DNA of 52,919 nucleotides from Chara braunii (Eukaryota; Streptophyta; Charophyceae; Charales; Characeae): assembly GCA_003427395.1 (NCBI GenBank), contig BFEA01000301.1, positions 665,714 to 718,632 of the forward strand. Reading direction: 5' to 3'. This document shows, in pieces, positions 21,445 to 33,138 of this stretch. Both the position numbers and the translations under genes were made by a program. The notes under the pieces are model-generated. The model made no database searches. It was not told the DNA's origin and was given only the letters and a program-made list of their open reading frames with translations. Every line of letters starts with the position of its first letter. The first letter of the stretch is position 1.

Positions 21445-22125
21445 TGTTATGATCCTGGCCAATTTCGAAGTACGCATTCATTAGAAAGTACAATGCCGTC
21501 CAATTGAAAAAAGAAATGAATGAACTTGAGAGAGGAGAGAGGGTAAGAAGAAGAAAGAAAGAAGAAGAAGATGTACACCAGCATAGACCAATGATAATGC
21601 TCCTTTTCTTCGCCAACCACTCTCCTCCTCCTCATCTCCTCCTCTCTTATTCACACAAGAAATAATAATAATAATAATGTTGAATGGTTGAACCAGAATC
21701 AATGTTCGAATCCCTCTTCTACTGCAGGTATCACATGAGGTCCACCATAGCCATGGCCACCCTTCTTCCTCCTTTGTCCAAGGCCGAGGCTATGGCGAAG
21801 GACTAGGGCCTTGCCCTGATGTCCACAGGACAACACAAAGCAGCTATGGCTGCTCTAGCTCAGGCCGCCATGCCTGGCTCTGCCTAGACGCTTCTTAGTG
21901 TAGCCCTACCCCAGCTGGGGCCTTCTTGCTGCAGTGTCCACCGAGGTAATGAAGATAGCAACCACCATAGCCAGGTAAGTTACTCCGACGCTCCTCCCCC
22001 CTAGTCCTGGTCTTCTTCCTCCTCCTGTCCCCAGCAGTGCTTGCTAGCGCTGCTCCGGCCAGCCCTCCAACCAGTGTGTCGCCAAACTTGCACACGAAGA
22101 ATGAGGCTGAGCTCTTGGCTCAGCC
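21445..22125 (-). repeat. Partial LTR matching the C-family LTR at 40215
   Basis: The first ~680 bases repeat the LTR end at 40215-40900, starting with TGTTATGATCCTGGCC and including both GCTATGGC octamers and the poly-purine AAGAAGAAG stretch. Beyond about 22125 the similarity stops abruptly. This could be the 3' LTR of element C that has recombined, or a separate solo LTR fragment. On the minus strand the bases 21404-21414 just outside read like another primer site (TTTGGTATCAT). Confidence 0.7.
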
Positions 22126-22759
22126 CGAAGATCCAACTAACAAGCGGCTATGGCCACGACTTCCTCCTCTTATCACACTTCTCCTTCGGGCACCGACATT
22201 CCGTTATACACAAGACGCACAGACAACGCTTCTGCACTGCTCACATGCAGAATGAATGAACGACTTTACACTGCCTCCTTATTTATACTTCGGATCGACG
22301 TAGGTCTGCCCCTTGACCCTGGGCCCGAGGTGTGCACAATCCCACATGGTACTTGCTAACTGGACAAGGTGCGACCTGGGACTGGGTATTGCTGACTAGG
22401 CGAGGTAGGACTAGGACTGCCCTTTGGTGACTGTGTTAGGCCTGCCCCCTACTGACCCAAACGCGGACTACTTTACGACTCATTTTTTTTTTTATTTTTT
22501 TTTTTCGAAAGTTGCAAAAGGTCGTAGGCTTGACCTTTCGGAACTGTAGCAGCTACGACCAATGCTACTGCTAAGACCTCTAAAACACAAACCTGCGGTC
22601 AAGACCCGACGACCATACTATCTACAAACTTGAACACACGTCTTTTAGAGACAGGTCGCAGGTTCAAACACACACACGTCAACCGCTACTGTACATGGGT
22701 GAAGGTGACGTCTAGGGGTCGGGCCCTGGGTACTTCATCTGCTACCGTAAAGGTGAAAG
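22126..22759. other. Unassigned DNA between partial LTR and C integrase
   Basis: There is no coding domain. If the C 3' LTR were full length it would fill this space, but the sequence does not match the corresponding part of the LTR at 40900-41479. It includes a T-rich run near 22484-22505 and GACC/GGTC-rich short inverted repeats near 22520-22620. Confidence 0.4.
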
Positions 22760-24063
22760 CTATTTCAATCACTCAGAAGGGCGAACTACAGAATGTACTT
22801 CTGTTCGAACTCACGGATCACAACTTCAGTTGGGACATGAGGTGGCAATGGAATCAGATTGAGGAGTTTAGAAAAGTGATCAACAATCACCATCACTTGC
22901 GAATAACCATTAAGTACCTTTCCCATTCCGTGGGGTCAATAAAGAAACTCTTCGGGACCATCAAGAATGGAAGAGGTTTAAGCAGCCCCATGGGCTTTTG
23001 TCTTGATGGTTTAATTTGTTGTCAGACTCGACACACAACAACCAACTTTTCAGCAGATCCTTTCATATCAAGCCAATCAAACGGTCTCAATATGTTTTCG
23101 TAAGTCTTTGCCATGCCGAAATATCCACTCCGACCGGGAGCCAAATCCAAGGAGTGTGTGGGCAGAGGCTCATGGTTGGGTAGACACAAAAGATCATTAT
23201 TTTCATAGCGTCGGAACCCAGTCCTCCACATCGTGAAAATCAGGCCGACTGTTGGGGTCAGCCCGCAACTGCTCAAGTATCGGACTAAGGTCCGGGTCCT
23301 TGGTAGTTTGCTCTACGATCTCCTCCTTCTGTTTCTTTCGGGGTCGGAGGAGTTAACAAGGGAAGTCATGTACTCAGGGTGGCGAGACAATGCATCAGCA
23401 ACTCGATTATAACAACCCTTTTTGTATTTTAGTTCAAAGTTAAAAATGTCGATCTCATGGAACCAACGAGTTAATGTAGGGGACAAGGTGGTTTGTTGTT
23501 AGATCCACTTCAAAGTCTCATGATCTGAGAAAACTTTGAAGGGTCGTCCCAAAAGATAGTGCTTCCAGTGGCCCAAAGCCATATGCAAAGGATAGAGCTC
23601 ACACATGTAGGTACCTTTTTGCTGGGCATGCAATTGTTGTAGTATTGGACCAGCTGAAAGCCATCGCAGTCATCTTGTTGCAGCACCGCGCCAATCCCAT
23701 ATTGACTCGCATCCGTAGTAACTACAAATGTTAGTTCAGAATCTGCAATGTGGAGTACAGGGTAACTTACCAAGCCCTCTATCAAGGCTTGAAACGCGGT
23801 CTCACGTGTTGCATCCCACGTGTAAGATACGTTCTTAATGGTTAATTGGGACAACGGGCGAGCAACAACAGAGAATTGAGGCACAAACTTCCGATAGTAT
23901 GATGCGAGACTAAGGAAAGAGCGCAATTCGCGAAAGTTTGCGGGTTGAGGCCAGTCGCGTATGACCTCAACCTTGGTTGCCTCACGCTCTAGGCCTGCAA
24001 CAGACAACCGATGCCCAAGATAGATGACACTATTCCTCCCAAACTCAGATTTCTCTAAGTTAA
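22760..24063 (-). pseudogene. RT end, RNase H and integrase start of element C
   Basis: Minus-strand reading: NLEKSEFGRNSVIYLGHRLS and DWPQPANFRELRSFLSLASY (RT thumb), then TFVVTTDASQYGIGAVLQQD (RNase H, first Asp). A frame break near 23640 is followed by HYLLGRPFKVFSDHETLKW and VADALSR. The integrase zinc region is degenerate (GYFGMAKTYENILRPFDW; CRV-stop-QQIKPSRQKP). The core begins GYSQVMVIVDHFSKLLNLIP with its first Asp and then decays near 22760, before the second Asp. Its 5' end joins the RT piece at 33656-34110 once the TIR element is removed. Confidence 0.8.
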
Positions 24064-24188
24064 ACCACCAGTACCTCCGCCAGTGTTGGGAAATTACGAT
24101 GTTTTGCCAGTTCCCCAAGAAACCAGGGGTGGGACATAGGTTAGGCAATGTCCCATAAATCTGAATTTTATAGTGCCGCGAGTGAAAG

Positions 24189-25110
24189 TGCGAGGCCACT
24201 GCCTCTATGAGCCCATTTGACCCTTTTGGGAGAATGTCGGCCACCCTAAGTGAAGGCAGGCTCGACGAGGCCCCTCAGGGCCTTATTTCGGCCTCTGCGC
24301 AACTAAGGAAATTCAGGCAGTCGCGTTGCGCCAGTTGGTTGAGAGAACCCCGAGCCCTAAGCCGCCTGTGTGAATGAATGGAAAGCAGGCCCTGGGCTGG
24401 ATACGGGTACTGGGCCAAACACATGCCAAAGGCAGTTGGGCGCATGCAACCACATCAGGCCCCAAGGCCTGTTCTCGATCGTGCTGGGCCTCAGGCTACC
24501 GGGGCCTATTGGAAGCTTCTTGGGACTGGACGCAGGTAGGCCACTTCGATATAGCACAGGGTCTGCCTCCTCATTCGGTATTCGGGTGCTGGCTGCATGT
24601 TGCGCAAGCGCTGCTGCGCTATTTGCTGGCTAGCGCCTACGTGCTCACGGGAGAGCAGGGAAGGAGCAGGCAGCCATAGCCAAGCTGCACTGCTGTAAGT
24701 TGAGTGTGGCGCAGGGTGGTCCTTGGGTGCACGTGGCATCTGTGTGTTGGGGAATGAGGTTGTGAGTAAGGCGAGAGACATACCTGGTGCTGGAAGCGTG
24801 CGACATTGGTCGCTGTATGCTCGTACTTCGGGAGAGCTGTTGTCGTCAACTTCGACATTGTAGTATAGGCAAGATAGGATCTGCCACATGTAGTCTGTGC
24901 GCCGAGTGCCAGATAGGATATCAACTCTGGTTCTTCCTTGATGATGATGATGGGACTTTTTCAGCATTGTCAATTATGAACTCTTGGTGTGTTCTTACTT
25001 GGTGAAAATCGTGATGCAATTCTGTTGTTGGTTCGAGGTCACGACTATCTGGACTCATACATATGATGTGGTTTGATTGCTGAAGTTCGCTATTGCTCAT
25101 CTTCCTTGCA
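24189..25110 (+). repeat. 5' LTR of element B
   Basis: It starts TGCGAGGCCACTGCCTC and ends TTCCTTGCA. It contains the conserved 'cctaagtgaaggcaggct' block, one GCCATAGC octamer (24673) and the 'gatgatgatgatggg' stretch near its end. The primer site follows after 3 nt. Confidence 0.93.
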
Positions 25111-25113
25111 ATT

Positions 25114-25131
25114 TGGTATCGGAGTTGTGGT
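25114..25131 (+). other. Primer-binding site of element B
   Basis: TGGTATCGGAGTTGTGGT starts 3 nt after the LTR. It is of the initiator tRNA-Met type with G at position 8, identical to that of element A. Confidence 0.85.
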
Positions 25132-26363
25132 ACGATTGCGCTCATCTGGCGCTTGTCCTCTGCCTTATGCGGTACATACATGCGGTCTGCTTGGCGAGTT
25201 TGGCCATAAGTGGAGTGTAGTGAGGAGGGCGAGGATAGGCGACCCAGGAGGTGAGGGGATCGCCAGGAAGGCTACGTGGAATGATGTGGTCTGGACAGTG
25301 TGATGAGAACTATCTAACGATTGGTGCTGAGGTGGAACGACGTGCAATGCTGGTTGTGCCGAAGCAATGACTGGTCATCACAATCGGCATCAGGTCATCT
25401 GGTGAGATTATCTCTGTGGTTATTGGTGTGGTGACTTTGAGGTACGTTGCTCTTAACCTTATCTACCCTCTTCGACACTTCTTACCGTGAGGTTGTGTTC
25501 CTTCTTGAGTGTCCTCTCATTGTGAGGTGTTGAGTGCCCTCAACCTTGAGAGTCGACAATGTTCACGTGGAGCATCTGGGAGAAGATGGGCGAAGCTTTC
25601 TGAAGGGCCCTGGACGAAGCACTGGGTCACGGTCACCATGCCAACCCACCCGGAGTAGAGCACGCATGCTTTGCTGCGTGTCCTTTGTTCGGCTTGCTGC
25701 GCTGTTAGATGGGTGCTGAAGGGCAGGCCAGCCCTAAGTGGGAGACGAGAACCGGGCCTCTTTAAATAAACACCGGTAGGGGAAACCATTGGTTGTGATC
25801 GTCGTCTGGCTGCGACGTAAAATAATTCCTGGAGTCACTTGGGGGCGGACGTTAAATTGCCTCTGGATCAGCCAATGGTTGTAAGGCTCGCTGCACGCGA
25901 GGATAATCCAGTGCAGGGCTGGCCAGCTCAGCAGATACTCGGGGCACAGGGGTGGGCCGGACACACACCTTTTAGACACGCTACGCTCTCTGGATTGCTC
26001 AGGGACGCTGAAGTCAAGTGACATTCAGGGGAACTAAGGGAGGGGTAGTTTTTCAGGTGATAAGTTTGAGAAAAATTCCATTCTGTCCTATCCACACAAA
26101 TGATTCTATTTTTATGCTTTGATTAGTTAGGTGTACAACCATTGACATCTAACAGACAACATTAGTTAGAACTGTTTCTTGTTCATGGTGCTTCTGTTTG
26201 TGGACTAGTCAAACTAAAAATAGTTTTATTTGTAGGAATCTGACTTACCTGTTGACCCCAAGTGTATCTACTCCGAAATAGCCACCAGTTAATTGGTCTG
26301 TACACTACGCCGTGGTAGGCATCCAGTGTGCATTAGTGCGGATTGTGTACAGTGCTGTAGCTT
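25132..26363 (+). other. Leader of element B with TATA-like motif
   Basis: About 1.2 kb has no open frame but shares several blocks with the A and D leaders. TTTAAATAAA at 25761-25770 occupies the place where A has TTTATAAATAAA and D has TATAAATAAA, about 650 nt after the LTR. A stretch around 25500-25560 repeats GTGAGGTGTTGAGTG and TTGAGAGTCGAC elements. Confidence 0.6.
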
Positions 26364-28327
26364 ATGAGCAACGAGGAGGACACTGGAGAGGACGACCGGA
26401 GGATCTTGCGATTGACTAGACGCCCAATTGCCCACTTGGCATTAGGACCAGAGGGCGACACATATCTGTTCCGCCAGCTTAGGGAGAGGCAGCAGCAACA
26501 GAGGAGGGCTAGAGCAGCAGAGGCTAGCAGGGCACTTGTGAGTGAGGCCGCAGCTTCAGAAGCCATGGCCACTTCTACGCAGCAGACTACCCAGGCCGGT
26601 AGTTCAGGGTCTGTAGGGTCAACGGTCACACAGACCCAGAGTCAGTCCGCTGACGTTATGGCAAGCCAGCCATTAGTGTTGACCTCCGACGAGATCGCCA
26701 TACAACAAGCACCATTACAGGAGGCACAGCTACAAAAGGCATTAGGAGAGATAAAAGCGGAGAAGGAAAGGATGATTAGAAGAAATGCCAGGATGCAACG
26801 GAGACAAACGGACGTTAGTGAGTTAGAGGAGATGGACTTGACACACGTGCCTGATGACGCGAGGATCGTACGGTCTGTCTTGCTAAATGTGGTTGAGATG
26901 CACGACCATCAAACAACCATCCTTCAGGACATCCCGCAAAGTCTGGCCCTGTTGGTTGGGCGAGCGCAGGCAACGTCGCCAATGTCCGGGCCTAGTGCCT
27001 GACCCGTTGTACAGCCTCCTCCTTTTGTCCCACCGGTGACTGGGGTATCCCCATATGCAGCCCCATCATCGGTCGCGATCGTTTCCCTCGGCATGCCACT
27101 ATCAGGAGGGGTATCAGCAGGAACTAGTTTGCAGGTTCCTGTACAGACAGTGTTCACCAAATCTCCGTTGCAGGTTGCGGTTACCATGCAGCCTGCTGTC
27201 TCGCAGTCTGTACAGCCGCAGGGTACACAGTCCCAGCAGCTAGCACAAGAACCTGTGTCAAAGGGTCCACAGCCCGGAGTGATGGAGGGACCGGGACAAA
27301 CACATTGGGTTCCAAAGACGGCCATTGCCGCTCCCAAACCTTTTACAGGGGATAAGAGGGGCGAAGACCTCGACACATGGTTGAGGGCAGTGCCGATCTA
27401 TGTCAAATGTAAGCTTACCTTGCCGCACGAGGAAGTGTTAGTGGCTGCATCCTATCTAGAGGGTAGTGCAGCACGATGGTTGAGCAGTTTGGTGCAACTT
27501 CAGGGATATAGTCATGACTTCCGCTCTTGGGCAGCCCACCAGAAACTGGAGGACTTCCTCAAGATGGTGGAGGAAAGGTGGCACGATCCTCAGGAGGCTC
27601 AAAAGGCCACTGACGCGATCTTGACACTGCACACGAGCAGTTTAAGTCAATTAGGGAGGCCACCGACGCTCTAGAGTGTCTGATCTGTCCCTGGGGTGCG
27701 GTATGACCCCCAGGTTTTACTCACCTCCTACCTGAGATGCTTTCCAATGCCTCTCAGGAATCAGTTGGCAGGTGAGGCCAACATCAACGTTCACAATTTC
27801 CCCTCGTTCAGCAAGAAGGCCCTAGAGGCGAAGATAGGGCATGGGCAGGCACCCACAACGGATGGTAGGAAGAAACATTGCCTCCCAACTGGAAGGCGAA
27901 GGGCCGCATTATTTTCGTCGACAACGATGGCTCAACCATCGAGTTGGACAGCAACTTCCAGGAGGGAGTAGGTTCCGAGGTAGGCAGCGTTGAAGCTTCA
28001 GGGGGTGGAGTTGTCGCTACTGTAGCTTAGAAAGGTAAGGTGACCGGTAGACGTCGTGGAGGCTCCCGGTCAAGGAGTCAAGTTGACCCCAACGCTCCCC
28101 CATGGCAGAAAGCGGGTCTCACACAGGACGTGTGGAGAGATCGGTACACACGGTAGGCTCGCATTCGTTGTGGCCAATACGACCATAATCAGTTCAAGTG
28201 CCGAAACAAGAAGGTGACCGACAAGATCCCGCCTACGATAGGGAAGGCGTTGGGATCCTCCCATCCTGTTGGTAGCAACGTAGCTAGTACTTCTGGCAGT
28301 GCTCCGAGAAACACGTCGGGCCAATAG
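26364..28327 (+). pseudogene. Gag of element B
   Basis: It starts MSNEEDTGEDDRRILRLTRR. The N-terminal part has QQQQRRARAAEASRA and a basic coiled-coil segment (EIKAEKERMIRRNARMQRRQ). At 27000 the reading GPSA is cut by TGA where A and D have TGG (Trp). The Pro-rich linker and capsid continue (27036-27674, LPHEEVLVAASYLEGSAARW, EERWHDPQEAQKA). A frameshift lies near 27640 and further stops in the basic region. The zinc knuckle has a TAG just before it and its first Cys changed to Arg (RIRCGQYDHNQFKC). The frame ends TAG at 28325-28327, at the same place as in A and D. Confidence 0.8.
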
Positions 28328-28347
28328 GAATAGTAGCTGTTCCCACT
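28306..28347 (+). promoter_or_regulatory. Degenerate gag/pol frameshift signal (B)
   Basis: The site homologous to GGGAAAC in A and D reads GAGAAAC here, still 12 nt before the gag TAG. The stem sequences AATAGGAA and TTCCCACT have lost two pairs compared with A and D. Pol is again in the -1 frame. It looks like a decayed version of the signal. Confidence 0.5.
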
Positions 28348-28956
28348 AGGGTCGAGGTGGTGGAGACACCCTCACCATCTTGAGAGATGGCCCAAGCTAC
28401 TGACTCCAGCGTCGTCCCGCAAACACATTCAGACCCATTGAGCCTATGTTTGATGAATGTGTTTGAGTCCTTAGAGGAGCTAGAGGAGGGGTGGTCTAGA
28501 TCAGACCCGCTAGCTTCTTGGACGGCCCTAGTTAAAGCCCCGAAGGGTGAGATGTTCGTCAGTGAGGTGGTCATTGGCGGCCGCAAGGCCGGGGCCTATT
28601 ATGGCACTTGCTCGACAAGGAACTTCATTAGTCGCACGTGCGATGAAAGGCTGCGTTTACAGGGGCGAGTGCAGCGCCCGAGTCGACCTGTGGAGTCGAC
28701 CTGTGCCAACAAACAGCGCATGGTAGTCAATGACTACCTCCAGGATGTTGAGTGTTGTTTCCCGTACGCGGGAGGGGAATTGAGACATCGAGTTTCATTC
28801 CTAATGAGCGATGAACTCCCCATGGACATGTTGTTAGGTCTGATGTACTACCTCTTTGTGGCACAGCCCCAGTTTGACTGGGACCGAAAAGTAATCAATC
28901 ACACTTTGCCAGGTGGAGGGACCGCCAAATTGCGTAAGTTCAAGCTAATAGTCTGA
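28313..28956 (+). pseudogene. Protease of element B, active-site Asp lost
   Basis: The -1 frame reads IGIVAVPTRVEVVETPSPS, has a TGA, and continues MAQATDSSVVPQTHSDP and LEELEEGWSRSDPLASW. The active-site block is GAYYGTCSTRNFISRTCDER: the catalytic Asp is Gly, and the next residues are T-C-S as in A. It ends with NKQRMVVNDYLQDVECCFPY, VSFLMSDELPMD and YYLFVAQPQFDWDRKV. Confidence 0.8.
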
Positions 28957-28973
28957 TTGAGTCCCACGGATGC

Positions 28974-30500
28974 ATGTGTACGGCCGCATTTTATAATTAT
29001 TATAAGCAAAATCAGCAGGAGGGTATGTATCTAGTTTATGTCTCTGCTGTAGGCGAGCCGGTGAAAATGCCGCCAGAGATAGAGGGAGTAGTTGCCACGT
29101 ACCCTGATCTATTTAAAGAGCCGATAAGGGTTGTAGAGAGGGAGGTCGTCCACACGATAGAGATTATCCTAGGGTCTAGCATCCTGAAGGGTAGGATCTA
29201 TCGGATGTCTCCAGTCGAGCTCGATGAGCTACGCCGACAACTCAAGGAGCTCGTAGAGAAGGGTTGGATCCGGCCGAATGTCTCTCCTTATGGGTCTCCA
29301 GTACTATTCGTACCTAAGGAGGAAGAGGGAACACTTAGGATGTGCATTGACTATAGAGGCCTCAATGCCATCACTATTAAGAATAGAGAGCCCCTACCGC
29401 GCATCGACGATTGTTAGATAGAGTGCAAGGGTGTCGGTACTTCAGTAAGATAGATCTGAAGTCCGGGCACCATCAGATTGCAATTCGGCCCGAGGATCAA
29501 CACAAAGCCGCCTTTCAGACCAGGTACGGTCTGTACAAGTTTGTGGTGATGCCTTTCGACCTTTGCAATGTTCCTGGCACCTTTCCGCACGCTATGAGTC
29601 GGATATTCCATGACTACTTGGATAAGTTTGTAATTGTGTACCTCGATGACATACTTATTTTTAGTAAGACTGTCGAGGAGCACGTTGCGCACTTGGACGA
29701 AGTCCTCAGTCTCCTGCGACAGCACAAGTTCAAGATCAGCGGTGAGAAGTGCGAGTGTGGCCGCGCCCGTGTCTTGTACTTGGGTCATGAGATCTCCGCG
29801 GAAGGGTTGAAGCCCGATGACGCGAAGGTGACCAACATTCGTGATTGGCCACGTCCTCAGTCTGTGACTGAGTTGATATCTTTCTTAGGAATGACAGGCT
29901 ACTATAGGACTTTCGTTAAGAACTATAGCATAGTGGCCGGTCCTTGGACTGATCTGACCCGCCTTGACACCCCATGGGAGTGGACAAATGAGTGCGAGGT
30001 TGCTTTCAGACATCTGAAGCATGCGTTGACGCACTACGAGGTCTTGAAACTTCCTGATCCTGATAAGCCGTTTATAGTCACCATGGATGCCAGCCAATAC
30101 GGCATTGGCGCCGTGCTCGCGCAGCAGGAGGGGCCAAAGTTGAGGCCTGTAGAGTACATGTCCAAGAAAATGTCGTCTCAAAAGTTGGCCAAGTCCACCT
30201 ATGAAAAAGAACTCTATGCAGTTTACAAGGCTCTGACCCATTGGAGACACTATCTCCTTGGGAGGTTCTTCATCCTCAGGACTGATCATCAGACCCGGAG
30301 ATGGATGAGAACTCAGTCGATGCTCTCTGACGCTCTGAAGCGATGGATTGAAGTCATTCAGCGGTATGACTTTGACCCTCGGTATCTGAAAGGGAAGTAC
30401 AACAAGGTTGCTGATGCCTTGTCGCGTAGACCTGACTTCTCAGGTGCGCTGATTACTGAGTTCGATCTGACGGACAATGTAACAGTCTTTCGTGGAAGCC
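28974..30500 (+). pseudogene. Reverse transcriptase and RNase H of element B
   Basis: The first frame (to 29417) gives [40 protein letters not shown] and [21 protein letters not shown] single break at the IDDCLLD/ MLDRVQG junction passes to the second frame: [52 protein letters not shown] with intact YLDD, and GYYRTFVKNYSIV. RNase H has MDASQYGIGAVLAQQEG (Asp), KSTYEKELYAVYKALTHWRH (Glu) and LRTDHQT (Asp), ending KVADALSRRPDFSG. Two changes in normally constant places (DLKSGHHQ for GYHQ, PFDLCNVP for PFGLCNAP) suggest decay. Confidence 0.85.
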
Positions 30501-31457
30501 TATCGCGAGGACTAGTTCATGTCAGAGATCATACGCAGACCTGAGGCGAAGGATAAGAAGACTTCTGCCGAGTTTGAGTTGGTCAATGGCTTACTATTCC
30601 TTGCGAAGGAAGGGAATAAACGATTGTGTGTCCTGAATGGCGAGTCTTTGCGTAGTTTGTTTTTAGGTGAGTGCCATGATGCCACCGGCCATTTTGGGTA
30701 CAAGAAAATCGCAGCCAATCTGCTGCAGCGGTTCTGGTGGCCCACATGATGAGAGATGCTAAGTTGTATGTGGAGACTTGTTAGGTCTGTCCGAGAGATA
30801 AGCCACGTACTCAGGCTCCTCTTGGGCTGTTGAAGCCCCTTCCGATTCTGGAAAGGCCTGGTGAGAGTCTGTCCATGGACTTCATGGATATGCTACATCT
30901 ACGCCATTGTGGATAGGTTTAGTGAGTTTGCTAGATTAGTTGCAATATCGACAACAGCTAAAACGGAGTATGTGATTAAGATGTTCAAAGAGAATTGGGT
31001 TAGAGACTTTGGATTACCCAAGTCCATAGTTAGTGACAGGGATGTCAGATTCACAAGTGAGTTGTGGAAAGCAGCAGCTGCAGAGCAAGGTACGCAACTG
31101 CAGATGACATCGGGCAATCATCTTGAGGCAAACGGGCAGGCTGAACAAATGAACCGCACTGTACAACACCTACTAAGGCAGTACATCAAGCCAAATCAGG
31201 TAGATTGGAATGAGAAACTTGCTCTCATAGCAAGTTTGTACAATAACGTCGTTCACAGCGCAACCGGAGTCAGTGCTAATAGCCTGCTACTGACCTTCAG
31301 ACCCCGACTGCCTTTAGACTTTCTACCACCTGACAATCAGCCAACCGCTGCACCGGGGACTTTAGAGTTTGCTTATCGATATGAGCAGCTGATGCAGCAG
31401 GCTGTTACAACACCTGCTAAGGCATTACATCAAGCCAAATCAGGTAGATTGGGATGA
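30501..31457 (+). pseudogene. Integrase zinc region and core of element B
   Basis: The zinc region reads LFLGECHDATGHFGYKKIAA (His pair) and RDAKLYVETC, then a TAG and VCPRDKPRTQAPLGLLKP. The core keeps YAIVDRFSEFARLVAI (Asp), FGLPKSIVSDRDVRFTSELW (Asp) and GNHLEANGQAEQMNRTVQHL (Glu). A deletion removed about 10 codons of LVTSKSGMRY before the core. The end runs into a tandem duplication. Confidence 0.8.
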
Positions 31458-31650
31458 GAAACTTGCTCTCATAGCAAGTTTGTACAATAACGTCGTGCAC
31501 AGCGCAACCGGAGTCAGTCCTAATAGCCTGCTACTGACCTTCAGACCCCGACTGCCTTTAGACTTTCTACTACCTGACAATCAGCCAACCGCTGCACCGG
31601 GGACTTTAGAGTTTGCTTACCGATATGAGCAGCTGATGCAGCAGGCTGTT
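31163..31650. repeat. 244-bp tandem duplication inside B integrase
   Basis: Units begin 'acaacacctactaaggc' at 31163 and 'acaacacctgctaaggc' at 31407, and both encode YIKPNQVDW...KLALIASLYN and PRLPLDFLLPDNQP-like segments. 244 is not a multiple of three, so the duplication also shifts the frame. Confidence 0.9.
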
Positions 31651-32212
31651 GAACAGATGCACAAGGCACCAGCGACGATGATAGAGTCTGAGAACAAACA
31701 CCGCTGCCCCTCTACGTTTCAGGTCGGAGAGAGTCTGAGTCAAGTCCTCAGAACTGGGATAGGAGCACGGGATCTCCCGCAAGCTCATGCCACAGTACTT
31801 TGGACCATGGGAAATATTGGATGTCGTGGGGAATGAACCGGATGGCCCATCTTATGTTATTCGCATCCCTGGTCACTAACGCACTTACCCTATCTTCCAC
31901 GGCTCCAAGCTTGCACCTTTCAAGGAAACAGATCAGGTTCCATCTCGTCCTTAAATGCTGCCCCCAACCATGGATGGAGAGGTCGACATCGACGATATTG
32001 TTGATCACCGGGAGCTGCCAGTTCCACAAACAACAGGCAGGGGACGTCCTCCGAAACCGAAGCTGCAGTACCACGTTCGGTCCCGACATCATACTGATCC
32101 GAAGGAGGACCGCTGGTTTACCAGGGAGGAACTCATGCAGACCGCTCCGCATGTTGTAGCCCACTACGAGAAATCTCTGCAGAAAGGAAAGCGCCCAATG
32201 GCTGAAGACTGA
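31651..32212 (+). pseudogene. Integrase C-terminus with chromodomain-like tail (B)
   Basis: The sequence passes ENKHRCPSTFQVG, a frame break near 31740, the PQYFGPWEILDVVGNEP equivalent, then MDGEVDIDDIVDHRELPVPQ, RGRPPKPKLQYHVRSRHHTD and WFTREELMQTAPHVV. The terminal block has chromodomain-like spacing, as in A and D. It would guide integration to particular chromatin. Confidence 0.7.
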
Positions 32213-32237
32213 GCTTCTCAGAGGACTGTTGAAGCTA

Positions 32238-32249
32238 AGGAGGAGGGAA
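32238..32249 (+). other. Polypurine tract of element B
   Basis: AGGAGGAGGGAA-type purines directly precede the TG of the 3' LTR, as in A and D. Confidence 0.85.
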
Positions 32250-33138
32250 TGCGAGGCCACTGCCTCTATGAGCCCATTTGGCCCTTTTGGGAGCCTGCCG
32301 GCCACCCTAAGTGAAGGCAGGCTCGACGAGGCCCCTCAGCGCCTTATTTTGGCCTCTGCGCAACTAAGGAAATTCAGGCAGTTGCGCTGCGCTAGTTGGT
32401 TGAGAGAACCCCGGGCCCTGGGCCGCCTATGTGAATGAATGGAAAGCAGGCCCTAGGTTGGATACGAGTACTGGGCCAAACACATGCCAAAGGCAGTTGG
32501 GCGCATGCAACCACATCAGGCCCCCAGGCCTGTTCTCGATCGTGTTGGGCCTCAAGCTACCGGGGCCTACTGGAAGCTTCTTGGGACTGGACGCAGGCAG
32601 GCCACTTCGATATAGCAAAGGGTCTGCCTCCTCATTCGGTATTCGGGTGCTGGTTGTATGTTGCGCAAGCACTGCTGCGCTATTTGATGGTTAGCGCCTA
32701 CGCTCTCACGGGCGAGCAGGGAGTAAGCTGGGTGTGGCGCAGGGTGGTCCTTGGGTGCAAGTGGCATCTGTGTGTTCGGGAATGAGGTTGTGATTAAGGC
32801 GAGAGACATACCTGGTGCTGGAAGAGTGCGACATTGGTCGTTGTATGCTCGTACTTCGGGAGAGTTGTTGTCGTCAACTTCGACATTGTAGTATAGGCTA
32901 GATAGGATCTGCCACATGTAGTTTGGGCGCCGAGCGCCAGATAGGATATCAACTCTAGTTCTTCGGTGATGATGATGATGGGACTATTTCAGCATTGTCA
33001 ATTATGAACTCTTGGTGTGTTCTTATTTGGTGAAAATTGTGATGCAGTTCTGCTGTTGGTTCGAGGTCAAAACTATTTGTACTCATATGTATGATGTTGT
33101 TTGATTGTTGAAGTTCGCTATTGCTCATCTTCCTTGCA
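32250..33138 (+). repeat. 3' LTR of element B
   Basis: 889 bp, starting TGCGAGGCCACTGCCTC and ending TTCCTTGCA. Compared with the 5' copy it lacks about 33 bp after 'gggcgagcaggg' near 32720, the part that holds the GCCATAGC octamer. Confidence 0.93.

Larger units (their letters stand above)
24189..33138 (+). mobile_element. Gypsy-type LTR retrotransposon B
   Basis: The element is about 8.95 kb, in plus orientation, with 922- and 889-bp LTRs, primer site, leader, Gag, protease, RT, RNase H, integrase, chromodomain-like tail and polypurine tract. AAAG stands directly before (24185-24188) and directly after (33139-33142), a 4-bp target duplication. The size difference between LTRs is explained by one ~33-bp deletion in the 3' copy. 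Of the three relatives it is the least damaged in pol, with RT YLDD, RNase H and integrase residues present. Stops in Gag, a D-to-G change in the protease and an integrase duplication nevertheless make it defective. Confidence 0.93.

Noticed and set aside
22630-23103. 157-codon plus-strand open frame as a new gene
   Set aside because: It is antisense to the C integrase start, which shows conserved motifs (GYSQVMVIVDHFSK) on the minus strand.
24189-33138. Element B as an intact, autonomous retrotransposon
   Set aside because: Gag has a Trp-to-stop change and frameshift, the zinc knuckle has lost a Cys, the protease has lost its Asp, and the integrase has a stop and a frameshifting duplication.
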